From Muribaculaceae bacterium (lineage in GTDB: Bacteria > Bacteroidota > Bacteroidia > Bacteroidales > Muribaculaceae): a stretch of DNA of 64,000 nt. Below, in pieces: positions 54,625-63,964 of the stretch. The notes under the pieces were generated by a model that did not search any database, was not told where the DNA came from, and was given only the letters and a program-made list of their open reading frames with translations. The translations under genes were made by a program, and so were the position numbers. How positions within the stretch are numbered: position 1 is the stretch's first letter; each line of letters opens with the position of its first letter. The stretch spans positions 33,867 through 97,866 of the forward strand of contig JAFLTL010000006.1 of the NCBI GenBank assembly GCA_022510505.1, written 5' to 3'.

Positions 54625-56028
54625 TTATTCGATGATAATTCCGCCTCCTCCAAGGGATTGATAAAGACGAATGATGCCTTGTGTGCGGGCAAGATCGCAT
54701 GAAATTGCACTCATTCGAGCCGTTAACAGCCCGCTTTGAGCAGTCAGAAGTTCCAAGTAGGTTGCAGAGCCGAAATAAAATAGCTCGTTAGTGTACTCAA
54801 CCGATTTATCCCAGGCTGAAACTTGCTGGGCGAGCCATATGCTTTTCTCGCGATTTCTTTCAATCATAGTCATCGCTTCGTTGACATCAGCCGCAGCCGC
54901 CATCAAAGTATAGCAGAATGTATTAAGCATTTGTTCTTGTTGTGCTTTGGTGGCCTGCAAACGTGCAATGTTTTGTCCTCTCGAAAATAACGGCGCTGTA
55001 AGTGATCCGGCAAGTTGAGTGAACCATTGTGCCGGATTATGAATTACCGATCCAAGTAAATTGGTGAATCCAAGGTTTGCCGATAATGTTATTCCGGGGT
55101 AGAATGCAGCCCTTGCCGAATTCGTTGCATAATAAGCTACAGCGACATTTCTTTCCGCAGCTCTAACATCGGGTCGATTAGCAAGTTCTACCATTGGAAC
55201 TCCTTCGCGAATTGCCTCAGGCATTTCGAGTGCAACACCAGCTGGGATGTTCCAGGACTGAGGCATTTCATTAAGAAGGAGAGAGAAAGTATTCATAGCC
55301 TCATTGAGGGAAATTTGCAAATCGGCTAGTGAAGCAGAAATGCTGTAATAATTGGCCTCACTCTGAGTGACAGCAGCTTCATTAGTTCGTCCTGCCTCCT
55401 TATAGTCCTTCATTGTCTGCACATTTTTAGCCCAAATTTGAGTTGTTTCTTTTGTCAAATCAATTTGTGCTTCCAAGGCAGATATAGCATAGTAGCAATT
55501 GGCAACGGCTGCAATGATTTGGGAACGAACAGCTTGTTCATAATCCTTCGACATGGCGTAGGATGCTTCGGCGCCTCTTTTTGCATTCAGGATTTTTCCA
55601 AAAATATCAACTTCCCAGCTTAGAGTTAATGGAATCTGATATGTCTTAGTGAAATCTGAATGGGCATAGCTTGCCATCGCGCCGTTAGGTGTAAGTGCTA
55701 CCGAAGGGAGATAACTCATCCGAGCTCCATTCATGTTAGCATGGGCAACTTCAACATTCAGTCTTGCGTTGGCAAGATCTGTGTTATTGTCAAGTGCCCT
55801 TTGGATATAACCGGCCAATATAGGATCAGTATAAACCGTTTGCCATGTCAAAGTTCCTAATGCCCCTTCTGTTGCTGTTTGATCGGCAGCTTTAACATAT
55901 TCTTTCAAAAGTTCATTGTCACCGGTTTGTTTTGACATGTCGAACTTATTATAGATATAGCAGCCGTTTAGCGCTGTCACGCCGAAAAAAGCAACAGCAC
56001 ACCAAACTATAGACTTAAAATGTTTCAT
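54625..56028 (-). CDS. RND efflux outer-membrane lipoprotein (OprM/NodT family)
   Basis: The 467-residue TolC-family lipoprotein has a lipobox ALNGC (Cys23). Two TolC repeats are evident (DLANARLNVEVAHANMNGARM and RPDVRAAERNVAVAYYATNSAR), with strand regions SVALTPNGAM and GITLSANLGFTN. It closes the tripartite pump encoded by the two genes upstream, 23 bp after the AcrB-like gene. Confidence 0.95.
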   Translation of the reverse strand: MKHFKSIVWCAVAFFGVTALNGCYIYNKFDMSKQTGDNELLKEYVKAADQTATEGALGTLTWQTVYTDPILAGYIQRALDNNTDLANARLNVEVAHANMNGARMSYLPSVALTPNGAMASYAHSDFTKTYQIPLTLSWEVDIFGKILNAKRGAEASYAMSKDYEQAVRSQIIAAVANCYYAISALEAQIDLTKETTQIWAKNVQTMKDYKEAGRTNEAAVTQSEANYYSISASLADLQISLNEAMNTFSLLLNEMPQSWNIPAGVALEMPEAIREGVPMVELANRPDVRAAERNVAVAYYATNSARAAFYPGITLSANLGFTNLLGSVIHNPAQWFTQLAGSLTAPLFSRGQNIARLQATKAQQEQMLNTFCYTLMAAAADVNEAMTMIERNREKSIWLAQQVSAWDKSVEYTNELFYFGSATYLELLTAQSGLLTARMSAISCDLARTQGIIRLYQSLGGGGIIIE

Positions 56029-56051
56029 ATCGATTGATTTTAAAATGTCGA

Positions 56052-59000
56052 TTATTTGGAATACTGTATAATCTCGCTTTCGAGGCCTTCATTATTAGTG
56101 TCTTCCCATTTTAGAGGTGAAATCTTTTCCTGTATGATTTCAAAGACAACGAACAATGCAGGAACGACAAGCACTTGAAGTATCATACCGATCAACATAC
56201 CACCAATAGAACCGGTTCCGAGTGCTCGGTTACCATTTGCACCTGCTCCTGTTGCAAACATCAGCGGCAATAGTCCTATAATCAGTGCCAAAGATGTCAT
56301 AAGGATAGGACGCAAACGAGCCGTTGCTCCTGCGATTGCTGCATTCACAATCGACATGCCGGTTCTTCTTCTTTCCAAAGCGAATTCAACTATAAGGATG
56401 GCATTCTTGGCGAGAAGACCTATCAGCATGATAAGTGCAATCTGAAGATAAATGCTGTTGATTACTCCAAAAGCATCGGCAAAGATGAAAGTACCCAAAA
56501 GTCCGAATGGAATTGAGAGGATAACAGCAAACGGAAGCATATAGCTTTCATATTGAGCCGAAAGCAGTAGGTAAACGAAAAGCAAACAGAGTCCGAAAAT
56601 AATGGCGGTTGTGCTGCTTCCCGATTCTGCTTCTTCTCGAGTCATACCTGCATATTCATAACCGTATCCGGTAGGAAGAGTCTCGTTGGCAACTCTTTCA
56701 ATAGCGGCAAGGGCCTCGCCCGACGAGTATCCAGCTGCAGGGTTACCGGTCACAGATATGGACTGGAAAAGATTGAATCGGTTCAGAAGGTCGGGTCCAT
56801 AGATTTTAGTCAAGGTCACAAAATTTGACAATGACGCCATTTCGTTACCGTTTCTAATCTTAATAGAGGACAATGTCTCGGGTGAAACACGAGCTTCGGG
56901 CGATGATTGCATCATAACACGATAAATCTTACCGAAACGGTTGAAGTTCGAAACATACATACCTCCATAATATCCTTGCAAGGTGGACAGAATAGTCGAT
57001 GGTGATATTCCTGCCGCCTTAGCTTTGGCAGCATCAATATCCACCATGTATTGAGGAAAAGTTGGATTAAATGTAGTGTAGGCAACCTGAATTTCCGGTT
57101 GTTGGTTAAGTTTTCCCAAGAAATTCTGCACGATAGCAAAGAAAGCATTGATATCTCCACCGGTTCGGTCAAGCATTCTCAACTCGAAACCGTTAGTAGC
57201 CGAATAACCGGTAATCATAGGCGGAGCAAATGCAACTACACGACCATCTTTAATCATAGATCCGGTCATTCCGTAGATTTTGCCCAAAACGGCATCACTG
57301 GACTGATCTTTATTAGGACGTTCCTCCCAGTTTTTAAGTTTTATAATGAATGTACCGTAGGTCGCACCCTGTCCCGCGATAAAACTATATCCGGCAATCA
57401 TCATTCGATATTCGATTTCAGGAATACTAGCGAGAATTCCGTCGACCTGCTTCATAGTTTCAATGGTTCTTTCCTGAGAAGTTCCCGGAGGCATGTCGAC
57501 CATCACGAACAATGTTCCGGTATCTTCATTTGGAACCAGGGTAGTCGGGGTTTTTTCCATTAGCCAAACCAGGAAGCCTATCGCAACGACTACTGTTCCA
57601 AAGGCAATGATTTTGTGGTGAACAAAGAAGGAAGCAATTTTCTGATATAGTTTCAGAAGTCGGGCGAATCCTTTGTTGAATCCTTCATGGAACCGGTTAT
57701 TGAAAATACCCATGATTGTAATTACGCCGCAAACAATTGCAATGACAAATTTAGCAACATGGGCAGGATGGTTGAACCAACCAAAAATCATGAAGAGTAT
57801 GGTGGCAATGAGGAAAAGTCCGGTCAGTAAAGGAGGGAGATCAAGTTTGAAAATCTTTTTGGCCCGTTTTTTTGCAACTTCTCCGGCAGCCGAGTAAGCC
57901 TCCTTAATCCTTTCACCGACAGGTTTTTCGTTGTGAGCTTTGAGAAAGATTGCACAAAGTGCAGGCGAAAGAGTAAATGCATTGATTGCCGAAAACCCAA
58001 TAGCGATTGCCATTGTCAAACCGAACTGACGGTAGAAAACGCCAGAGGTGCCGGACATAAAGGAAACCGGGATAAACACGAGCATCATGACCAATGTAAT
58101 CGAAAGCAGTGCGCCTGCAATTTCGTTCATTGCGTCGATTGAAGCTTTTCTAGCGCTCTTATAACCTGAGTCAAGTTTTGCATGGACCGCTTCCACAACC
58201 ACCACCGCATCGTCAACCACAATAGCAATTGCGAGCACGAGTGCCGAAAGAGTGATGAGGTTGATTGAGAATCCGATGATTCTCATAAGGAAGAAGGTTC
58301 CCACCAATGCAACAGGAATGGCGATAGAGGGCACAATAGTTGAACGAATGTCCTGGAGGAAAACGTAAACGACGAAGAACACAAGAATGAATGCTTCGAT
58401 AAGAGTTTTTACAACTTCATGAATTGAAGCATAAAGGAAGTCGTTGTTGTTCATCGGGATAGCGATTTCCAATCCTGCAGGAAGGTCTTTTTTCATTTGG
58501 TCAACAACCTTCAAACAGTCGTTGATGATTTGAGTTGCGTTAGAACCTGCAGTTTGGAAAACAACCGCCATTGTTGCATGTCGTCCGTTAAGTTCATCGG
58601 AGAATCCATAGGTAACTCGACCCAACTCGACGTCGGCCACATCCCCCAATCGTAGTATTTCTCCCGTCGGTTTGGCTGAAATAACGATATTCTCAAATTC
58701 TTCCGGCATCACGAGACGACCCTTGTATTTCATAGTATATTGGAAACTCTGATTTCCTTGTTCGCCAAAAGCACCAGGAGCAGCCTCAATGTTTTGTTCA
58801 GCAAGAACGGCTGCTATATCAGAGGGCATTAAATGATATTCAGCCATCACGTCGGGTTTCAACCAGATTCTCATTGAATAGTCTGCACCAAAACTCATTA
58901 CGTCACCAACGCCGTTAACACGTTGAAGCTGAGGAATAAGGTTGATTTTGGTGTAGTTGTCAAGGAATTGGGCGTCATAGTTACCGTTTGTTTCATAGAG

Positions 59001-59426
59001 AGCGACACCAACAAGCATTGATGTTTGTCTCTTCTGAGTCAACACACCAACTTGTGTTACTTCGGCCGGCAAGAGGTTTTGAGCCTTTGCAACGCGGTTC
59101 TGCACGTCCACTGCTGCCATATCGGGGTCAAATCCCTGTTTGAAGTGAACTGTGATAGTAGCCGATCCGGTATTGGTAGCTGTTGACTCAATATATGTCA
59201 TGCCCTCGGCACCGTTTATGGATTCCTCCAGAGGTGCGATAACAGAGTTCAATACAGCTTGCGCATTTGCACCGGTATAAGTTGTAGACACCGAAATTGT
59301 TGGTGGTGCTATGTCGGGGAACTGAGTGATTGGAAGTGAAACCAGTCCAATCAATCCGAGCAATACAATAAAAATTGAGATAACCGTTGAGAGAACAGGA
59401 CGGTTTATAAATCTATCTAGTTTCAT
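56052..59426 (-). CDS. AcrB-like RND efflux transporter with extended central loop
   Basis: The 1124-residue HAE1-family proton/drug antiporter begins FINRPVLSTVISIFIVLLG. The proton-relay pair is Asp405-Asp406 in AIVVDDAVVVVEAVH, and the TM10 Lys region is GLLAKNAILIVEFA. Compared with E. coli AcrB (about 1049 residues) there is an insertion of roughly 70 residues between TM6 and TM7 (about 500-580). It contains two extra hydrophobic segments (about 531-550 and 556-575). The gene lies between the adaptor (30 bp) and the outer-membrane gene (23 bp). Confidence 0.96.
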   Translation of the reverse strand: MKLDRFINRPVLSTVISIFIVLLGLIGLVSLPITQFPDIAPPTISVSTTYTGANAQAVLNSVIAPLEESINGAEGMTYIESTATNTGSATITVHFKQGFDPDMAAVDVQNRVAKAQNLLPAEVTQVGVLTQKRQTSMLVGVALYETNGNYDAQFLDNYTKINLIPQLQRVNGVGDVMSFGADYSMRIWLKPDVMAEYHLMPSDIAAVLAEQNIEAAPGAFGEQGNQSFQYTMKYKGRLVMPEEFENIVISAKPTGEILRLGDVADVELGRVTYGFSDELNGRHATMAVVFQTAGSNATQIINDCLKVVDQMKKDLPAGLEIAIPMNNNDFLYASIHEVVKTLIEAFILVFFVVYVFLQDIRSTIVPSIAIPVALVGTFFLMRIIGFSINLITLSALVLAIAIVVDDAVVVVEAVHAKLDSGYKSARKASIDAMNEIAGALLSITLVMMLVFIPVSFMSGTSGVFYRQFGLTMAIAIGFSAINAFTLSPALCAIFLKAHNEKPVGERIKEAYSAAGEVAKKRAKKIFKLDLPPLLTGLFLIATILFMIFGWFNHPAHVAKFVIAIVCGVITIMGIFNNRFHEGFNKGFARLLKLYQKIASFFVHHKIIAFGTVVVAIGFLVWLMEKTPTTLVPNEDTGTLFVMVDMPPGTSQERTIETMKQVDGILASIPEIEYRMMIAGYSFIAGQGATYGTFIIKLKNWEERPNKDQSSDAVLGKIYGMTGSMIKDGRVVAFAPPMITGYSATNGFELRMLDRTGGDINAFFAIVQNFLGKLNQQPEIQVAYTTFNPTFPQYMVDIDAAKAKAAGISPSTILSTLQGYYGGMYVSNFNRFGKIYRVMMQSSPEARVSPETLSSIKIRNGNEMASLSNFVTLTKIYGPDLLNRFNLFQSISVTGNPAAGYSSGEALAAIERVANETLPTGYGYEYAGMTREEAESGSSTTAIIFGLCLLFVYLLLSAQYESYMLPFAVILSIPFGLLGTFIFADAFGVINSIYLQIALIMLIGLLAKNAILIVEFALERRRTGMSIVNAAIAGATARLRPILMTSLALIIGLLPLMFATGAGANGNRALGTGSIGGMLIGMILQVLVVPALFVVFEIIQEKISPLKWEDTNNEGLESEIIQYSK

Positions 59427-59456
59427 TTATTGGTTAATGAATGATAATGATTTGTT

Positions 59457-60638
59457 TTATTGAGCGGCAGTCATTGCTTGCGCTGCTGCATCCTGTTGTG
59501 CCTGCTCTACGATCGATTCAACCGGGTTGATGGTCAAACCGTCGCGAAGCTGTGTGCCAACTCCTTCTATTGCAATTTTTTCACCGGGTTTTAATCCTTG
59601 TATAACAATGTAGGACTTACCGTCATTCATCGGATCTATTTCGATTGGTCGAGATACTACTGTATTGCTGTCGGTCACCACATATACAAATTTGCGGTCC
59701 TGTAGCTCAAAAGTTGCTTTTTGCGGAATCAGGATGACACTGTCTCTTTGATTCGGGAAAAGAACCTGACCGGTTGATCCTGAACGAAGCATTCCGTTAT
59801 TGTTTTTGAACAATGCCCTGACACTTGAGGCTCCTGTGGCGTTGTCGATAACACCTGAAACAGTGGCAACTTTACCTGATTCAGGATAAATGGATCCGTC
59901 GGAAAGTTTTAGCTGAACCTCGGGCATTGACTGAATTCTCTGTTGCAATGTTGTGGCTCCATTATCCGCGAGATTCAGAATATCCTTTTCAGTTAGAGAG
60001 AAATAGGCATAGACGTCACTATTATCGCTGACTGTAGTCAAGGCCGGAACCATTGATGGTGAAGCCAGTGAACCCTCCCGGTTAGGAATTTGACCTACAA
60101 ACCCGTCACTCGGAGCCGTCACCACTGTGTAGGAGAGATTTTTTTGCGCAGTGGTCAAAGCGGCCTGTGCTTGTGCAAGGGCAGCTTTAGCGGTTGCAAG
60201 ATCATTTTGTGCGAGTTGGTTCTCATATTGACTAATAATGTTTTTCTCAAAAAGCCGTTGCTTGTTATCAGCCGTCAGTTGGGCTGAATTAACCGCCGTT
60301 TTGGCAGCGTTTACAGCAGCTAAAGCTTGATCTACAGCCGCCTGATATTGTACCTGATCCAATGTGAAAAGGGTTTGTCCTTTGCTGACCTTTTGTCCTT
60401 CATCAACATGAACCTTAGTTATAAAACCGCTAACAAGAGGCCGCACATCTATATCGGTTTTTCCCTTAATAGTCGCTGGATATACATTATTCAGATCGGA
60501 GCTTCCAAGTTCCAGAGTCTGAACCTTAATTTGGGGTGCCCCCCCTTGCATGGTTTGTTGTTGGCCCCCACACGACAACATGGTCGTACCCACTAATGAG
60601 ATTCCGGCAGCCGCGGCTAATAGATTCTGAATTTTCAT
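59457..60638 (-). CDS. RND periplasmic adaptor lipoprotein (AcrA/MexA family)
   Basis: The 393-residue lipoprotein has a lipobox ending MLSC (Cys23). The lipoyl half-motifs (VRPLVSGFITKVHVDEGQKVSKGQTLF and VVTAPSDGFVGQIPNREGSLA regions) flank a hairpin of about 80 residues (KTAVNSAQLTADNKQRLFEK). A beta-barrel and membrane-proximal domain follow (ILIPQKATFELQDRKFVYV). It is the first gene of the efflux operon, behind a predicted promoter. No regulator of the TetR type is adjacent. Confidence 0.95.
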   Translation of the reverse strand: MKIQNLLAAAAGISLVGTTMLSCGGQQQTMQGGAPQIKVQTLELGSSDLNNVYPATIKGKTDIDVRPLVSGFITKVHVDEGQKVSKGQTLFTLDQVQYQAAVDQALAAVNAAKTAVNSAQLTADNKQRLFEKNIISQYENQLAQNDLATAKAALAQAQAALTTAQKNLSYTVVTAPSDGFVGQIPNREGSLASPSMVPALTTVSDNSDVYAYFSLTEKDILNLADNGATTLQQRIQSMPEVQLKLSDGSIYPESGKVATVSGVIDNATGASSVRALFKNNNGMLRSGSTGQVLFPNQRDSVILIPQKATFELQDRKFVYVVTDSNTVVSRPIEIDPMNDGKSYIVIQGLKPGEKIAIEGVGTQLRDGLTINPVESIVEQAQQDAAAQAMTAAQ

Positions 60639-60696
60639 ATTTTTGAATATATCAGTTATTTATTTTCAAAATGGTCACACTATTGGAATTAATGTG

Positions 60697-60704
60697 CAAA
60701 GTTA
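60697..60704 (-). promoter_or_regulatory. Predicted -7 element of the RND efflux operon
   Basis: On the minus strand this is TAACTTTG, matching TAnnTTTG. No good TTTG was found at -33. The predicted leader is about 50 bases. The 146-bp gap between the YihY gene and the adaptor gene holds nothing else I can identify. Confidence 0.45.
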
Positions 60705-60784
60705 ATTGAAATAATCAGAAAATTGGAATTTTAAATTTTGATAATGTAATATTTATCTTAAAATTAGGCTACAGTTATTCCATT

Positions 60785-62134
60785 TTATGATGTTGGTATA
60801 AGTTCCTTGATATTTATTTTATCGGCTTGAGTCAGTGTCATTCCTTCGATGGCACGGATACTGTCGGTCAATGATTTGAATCTTTCGTCAAATCCCGGAA
60901 TGAAACCTTTCTGGCCGTTTTCGTATAGCTTTCTGAGAACATATCCAATAGTGATTTCATCGGGGTTATGAGCAGGTGTATAACCCGAAGCACTGTTTTT
61001 TTCGTCTACAAGGACTCTATTAACCAGTCCAAGATCGAGAAGACGTCTAATAGAATTATCGACTAAGGCGAGAGGTATACCCCAATCTTTTGAGATTTCA
61101 ACGACCGTAGGTGGTTTGTCCCCTTCGTCGAAGTCCTTGACAACTACAGCCATGACAGAAAATAATACAGAAAGCCGATAATCAACAGATATTTTATTAA
61201 TCTTTCCCAGGTAGGAAAACAATCCGATGCTTTGAGTAGAATAACAAATAACGGCTCCTGAGAGTACAATGACCCAAACGAATTGTAGCCAAACCAATAG
61301 AAGCGGTAGGAATGCGAAACTACCGTATATTGCATTGTATCGGCTAACATAAATGGTCCCCGAAACGAAGAGCCATTGGAGAACCATGAAACCGATGGCA
61401 GCTAAAAAGCCGGCATTCATGGCATTTTTTACCGGAACTTTTGTATTGGGAATTAAAAGATAGGCTCCCACGAAAAACAGCCATGTCAGGAAAAGTGAAG
61501 CAAAGTCCAACGCTCCACTAACAAGTGGAGAGATGAATTTGAATGGAAGTGCCTCCTGCAACGAACTTGACATGAGAATATTTATTCCGCTGGCAAGAAT
61601 CATCAGCAAAGGTAGGATAAGGAATATGGCAGTATAATCGGTGATCTTCCTCCAGATTGATCTACCTTCCTTAATTCCCCATATTAGATTGAACGCATTC
61701 TCTACATTCCATATCAAGCAAATCAATGTATAGAGGAGGACAATAATTCCGATTCCTACAAACCATCCCTCTGATGCTTGATTGAGATAATTGTCGACAA
61801 AGGTAAGAGCTTGGTCAAGGGCTTCTTTCTGTACAGGGAAATAGTGGAATATTTGATTCCTCAGAAGATTCTGAAATCCGAATCCTCGAGCGATGGCAAA
61901 AAGCATTGCAAGGACCGGCACAGTTGCTAAAAGCGTACTATAGGTCAATGCATAAGCTTGAGTTTGCAAATCTCTGTCCCAGAACGATCTAACCGATAGG
62001 TTGAGAATTTTGATAAGTCGGATATACCATTTATCATCCGTTCGGTCCCACACCCCATATGTAACAAAAGTTACCGCCCTTTTAATACGGTCGGTAACTT
62101 TTGTCAAGAAAGATATGTTTGATTTGTTAATCAA
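60785..62134 (-). CDS. YihY/BrkB-family membrane protein
   Basis: The 449-residue protein has six or seven membrane helices in residues 50-310. Family motifs are AYALTYSTLLATVPVLAMLFAIARGFG and NAIYGSFAFLPLLLVWLQFVWVIVLSG. A cytoplasmic C-terminal part (about 320-449) looks like a winged helix (VVEISKDWGIPLALVDNSIRRLLDLGLV). The old ribonuclease BN name for this family is not supported. The start overlaps the tig stop by 4 bp. Confidence 0.9.
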   Translation of the reverse strand: MINKSNISFLTKVTDRIKRAVTFVTYGVWDRTDDKWYIRLIKILNLSVRSFWDRDLQTQAYALTYSTLLATVPVLAMLFAIARGFGFQNLLRNQIFHYFPVQKEALDQALTFVDNYLNQASEGWFVGIGIIVLLYTLICLIWNVENAFNLIWGIKEGRSIWRKITDYTAIFLILPLLMILASGINILMSSSLQEALPFKFISPLVSGALDFASLFLTWLFFVGAYLLIPNTKVPVKNAMNAGFLAAIGFMVLQWLFVSGTIYVSRYNAIYGSFAFLPLLLVWLQFVWVIVLSGAVICYSTQSIGLFSYLGKINKISVDYRLSVLFSVMAVVVKDFDEGDKPPTVVEISKDWGIPLALVDNSIRRLLDLGLVNRVLVDEKNSASGYTPAHNPDEITIGYVLRKLYENGQKGFIPGFDERFKSLTDSIRAIEGMTLTQADKINIKELIPTS

Positions 62135-63510
62135 TCTTCTTCTGATTTCTTTCCAATATTCTGGAACTCTTCCAATGAAACGGTTTGAACGTCCAGTGTA
62201 ACTGCATTCTTTATGGCATTGAAAAGGACCATCAAAGCTACCTGGTTTGTGATTCTTTTGCGTGTGTCTTTATCAGCCAGCATACGTTTTGCAAAGTCGC
62301 GGTAAACATCTTCTGTATAATTTGTCATTCCGTATTGAGCAAATTGACGACGTGCAAGGTGTGTGGCGTAACCAATAAAGTCTTCTTCCGTTGGACTTAC
62401 TTGCAGTTTTTCTTCAATTTCCTGTCTAATTAACTGCCATTTCGCATCGCTGAGAATTTTTGAGAAATCTTCATCCAGATGTTCGTCAGTCAATTCGGGA
62501 TTTGTCAATTTAATCCATCTTTTCAGGAAGTCCTCAGGTAATGTCAAGTCTTTAGCGTAGGTGTCAATCAGATATTTGTGGGTAAGATTCTGGAAGATCG
62601 TTTCCTGTGAAGGCATATATTGGGCTTCCACCATTGATTTGAGTGCCTTGCGATACATTTCTTCGCTCTCAATTTTAGCATCAGGACCGAACACTTGTTT
62701 GTAAAATTCTTCTCCGAGTTCAGCGGGTTTCAAGACTATAATTTCAGCTACCGCCATTTTGAAGTCGCTTTTAATCTGAGCTGCTTTTTCCTTGTCTTCC
62801 ACATGAAGCATCGAAGACATTTCTGCTTGATTCCCGTCGCATGTTTTCCATGGGTTGAAAACAATTTCATCACCAACGTGACAATGTAGGAATTTTTGAG
62901 CCTCTTCCTTGTCTTTGAAGAACATCGGTGCGACAATACCGTCTACAACCTGAATGGCATCTTCTGTTTCCTTTACTCTACCGTTTTCATCCAGTTCAAA
63001 TAAAGATCCTTTTATAAGTGCTTTCTCGTCAGCTTCTTCACCAGGCACTTGAGCTCCCATTCTTTCACGAAGCATTGTGTCCTGTTCATTGACCATTTGG
63101 TCGGTGACATCTACTTTGTAATAAGGAAGTTTTACGTTTTTGTCAAGTTTTATGTCAAGTTCAGGTGCTAACGCCACTTCATAAGAAAAATTGTAGTCGA
63201 CAGGATCATTATTGATTTCAAGTGGAACATCAATTGGCAGTGGTTGCGCCAGGATATCAATCTTATTGTCTTTAAGATAATCCAGAGCGGCGTCGGCAAC
63301 GATGTGATTGATTACATCGGCTTTTACTTCTTTGCCAAATCGCCTGATGAGATAGTTCATGTCGACATGACCTTTTCTGAATCCTGGAATGGACGAGTTT
63401 GCGCCGATTTTCTTGAGCTCACTCTTGATTTTATCGGCATAATCGGCAGGAGATATTTTAACTTCTACCTTGCCGGTTGTGTCGGAGATTTTGTCAAATT
63501 TTACTTCCAT
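62131..63510 (-). CDS. tig: Trigger factor-like chaperone
   Basis: The 459-residue protein has an N-terminal ribosome-binding domain with ANSSIPGFRKGHVDMNYLIRRFG, corresponding to the GFRxGKxP signature with His-Val-Asp in the last part. A central region in the position of the PPIase domain is poorly conserved, and a long helical C-terminal arm follows (about 250-440). Trigger factor binds nascent chains at the ribosome exit. It is followed by yihY with a 4-bp overlap and diverges from the rRNA operon. Confidence 0.9.
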   Translation of the reverse strand: MEVKFDKISDTTGKVEVKISPADYADKIKSELKKIGANSSIPGFRKGHVDMNYLIRRFGKEVKADVINHIVADAALDYLKDNKIDILAQPLPIDVPLEINNDPVDYNFSYEVALAPELDIKLDKNVKLPYYKVDVTDQMVNEQDTMLRERMGAQVPGEEADEKALIKGSLFELDENGRVKETEDAIQVVDGIVAPMFFKDKEEAQKFLHCHVGDEIVFNPWKTCDGNQAEMSSMLHVEDKEKAAQIKSDFKMAVAEIIVLKPAELGEEFYKQVFGPDAKIESEEMYRKALKSMVEAQYMPSQETIFQNLTHKYLIDTYAKDLTLPEDFLKRWIKLTNPELTDEHLDEDFSKILSDAKWQLIRQEIEEKLQVSPTEEDFIGYATHLARRQFAQYGMTNYTEDVYRDFAKRMLADKDTRKRITNQVALMVLFNAIKNAVTLDVQTVSLEEFQNIGKKSEED

Positions 63511-63554
63511 TGTATTTAGACATTATAATATTACCATGTGTGGGAATTGTCATG

Positions 63555-63583
63555 CAAAAATAAGTGAATATTTTCTTATCAAA
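63555..63583 (-). promoter_or_regulatory. Predicted tig promoter
   Basis: On the minus strand TATTTTTG (63555-63562) matches the -7 consensus, and TTTG (63580-63583) lies 17 bases upstream, slightly closer than usual. The leader to the ATG at 63510 would be about 38 bases. It is divergent from rRNA promoter P1 and only 13 bp from it. Confidence 0.5.
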
Positions 63584-63596
63584 AAAAGAATTTTTT

Positions 63597-63627
63597 TTTG
63601 GTGAATTGAAAAAAGGTTGTATCTTTG
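63597..63627 (+). promoter_or_regulatory. rRNA operon promoter P1
   Basis: TTTG (63597-63600), a 19-base spacer and TATCTTTG (63620-63627) match the Bacteroidetes sigma-ABfr consensus in full. The surrounding GGTTGTATCTTTGCA (63615-63629) is repeated with one change at P2. Confidence 0.8.
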
Positions 63628-63699
63628 CACTCGCTTTTCAGAGGAAGAGTGGAATTTTTACATGCCGAGGTTAAACAAAGTTAAAATTTTGGCAAAAAA

Positions 63700-63731
63700 T
63701 TTGCAGGATTAAAAATTTGGTTGTACCTTTG
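63700..63731 (+). promoter_or_regulatory. rRNA operon promoter P2
   Basis: TTTG (63700-63703), a 20-base spacer and TACCTTTG (63724-63731) match the consensus in full. GGTTGTACCTTTGCA (63719-63733) repeats the P1 core with one mismatch. Transcription would start near 63738, giving a leader of about 227 bases before 16S rRNA. Confidence 0.8.
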
Positions 63732-63737
63732 CAAAGA

Positions 63738-63759
63738 TTTCGCGACTCGAAAAGCGAAA
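63738..63759 (+). repeat. Inverted repeat at the start of the rRNA leader
   Basis: TTTCGC (63738-63743) pairs with GCGAAA (63754-63759) around a 10-base loop. It begins at the predicted P2 start, so it would form a 5'-terminal hairpin of the P2 transcript. Confidence 0.4.
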
Positions 63760-63813
63760 AAGAGAAAATTGAAAAGATTTACAATAAAGTGAGATTGTAG
63801 TACAAGAGCTAAT

Positions 63814-63827
63814 TGGCCGCAAGGCCA
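63814..63827 (+). repeat. GNRA-type hairpin in the rRNA leader
   Basis: TGGCC (63814-63818), GCAA loop, GGCCA (63823-63827) form a compact hairpin with a GNRA tetraloop about 140 bases before 16S. It may guide leader folding or processing. The remainder of 63760-63960 shows no open reading frame or tRNA. Confidence 0.5.
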
Positions 63828-63964
63828 GAAAATAGTTTCTGTCAATTCTGTCATAAAAATCCAAAAGGAAGCGTTGGTGGTCAGGTTTTCAGTTTCGTTG
63901 ATTTCCGGCCTGTTTTGTTATCGAGGAATCGCATACAATTCAGACAAAGAAAAAGAAAAGATAA

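Noticed and set aside
57051..57563. A 170-codon open frame antisense to the AcrB-like gene
   Set aside because: It is a shadow of the RND gene, which is conserved at every position here.
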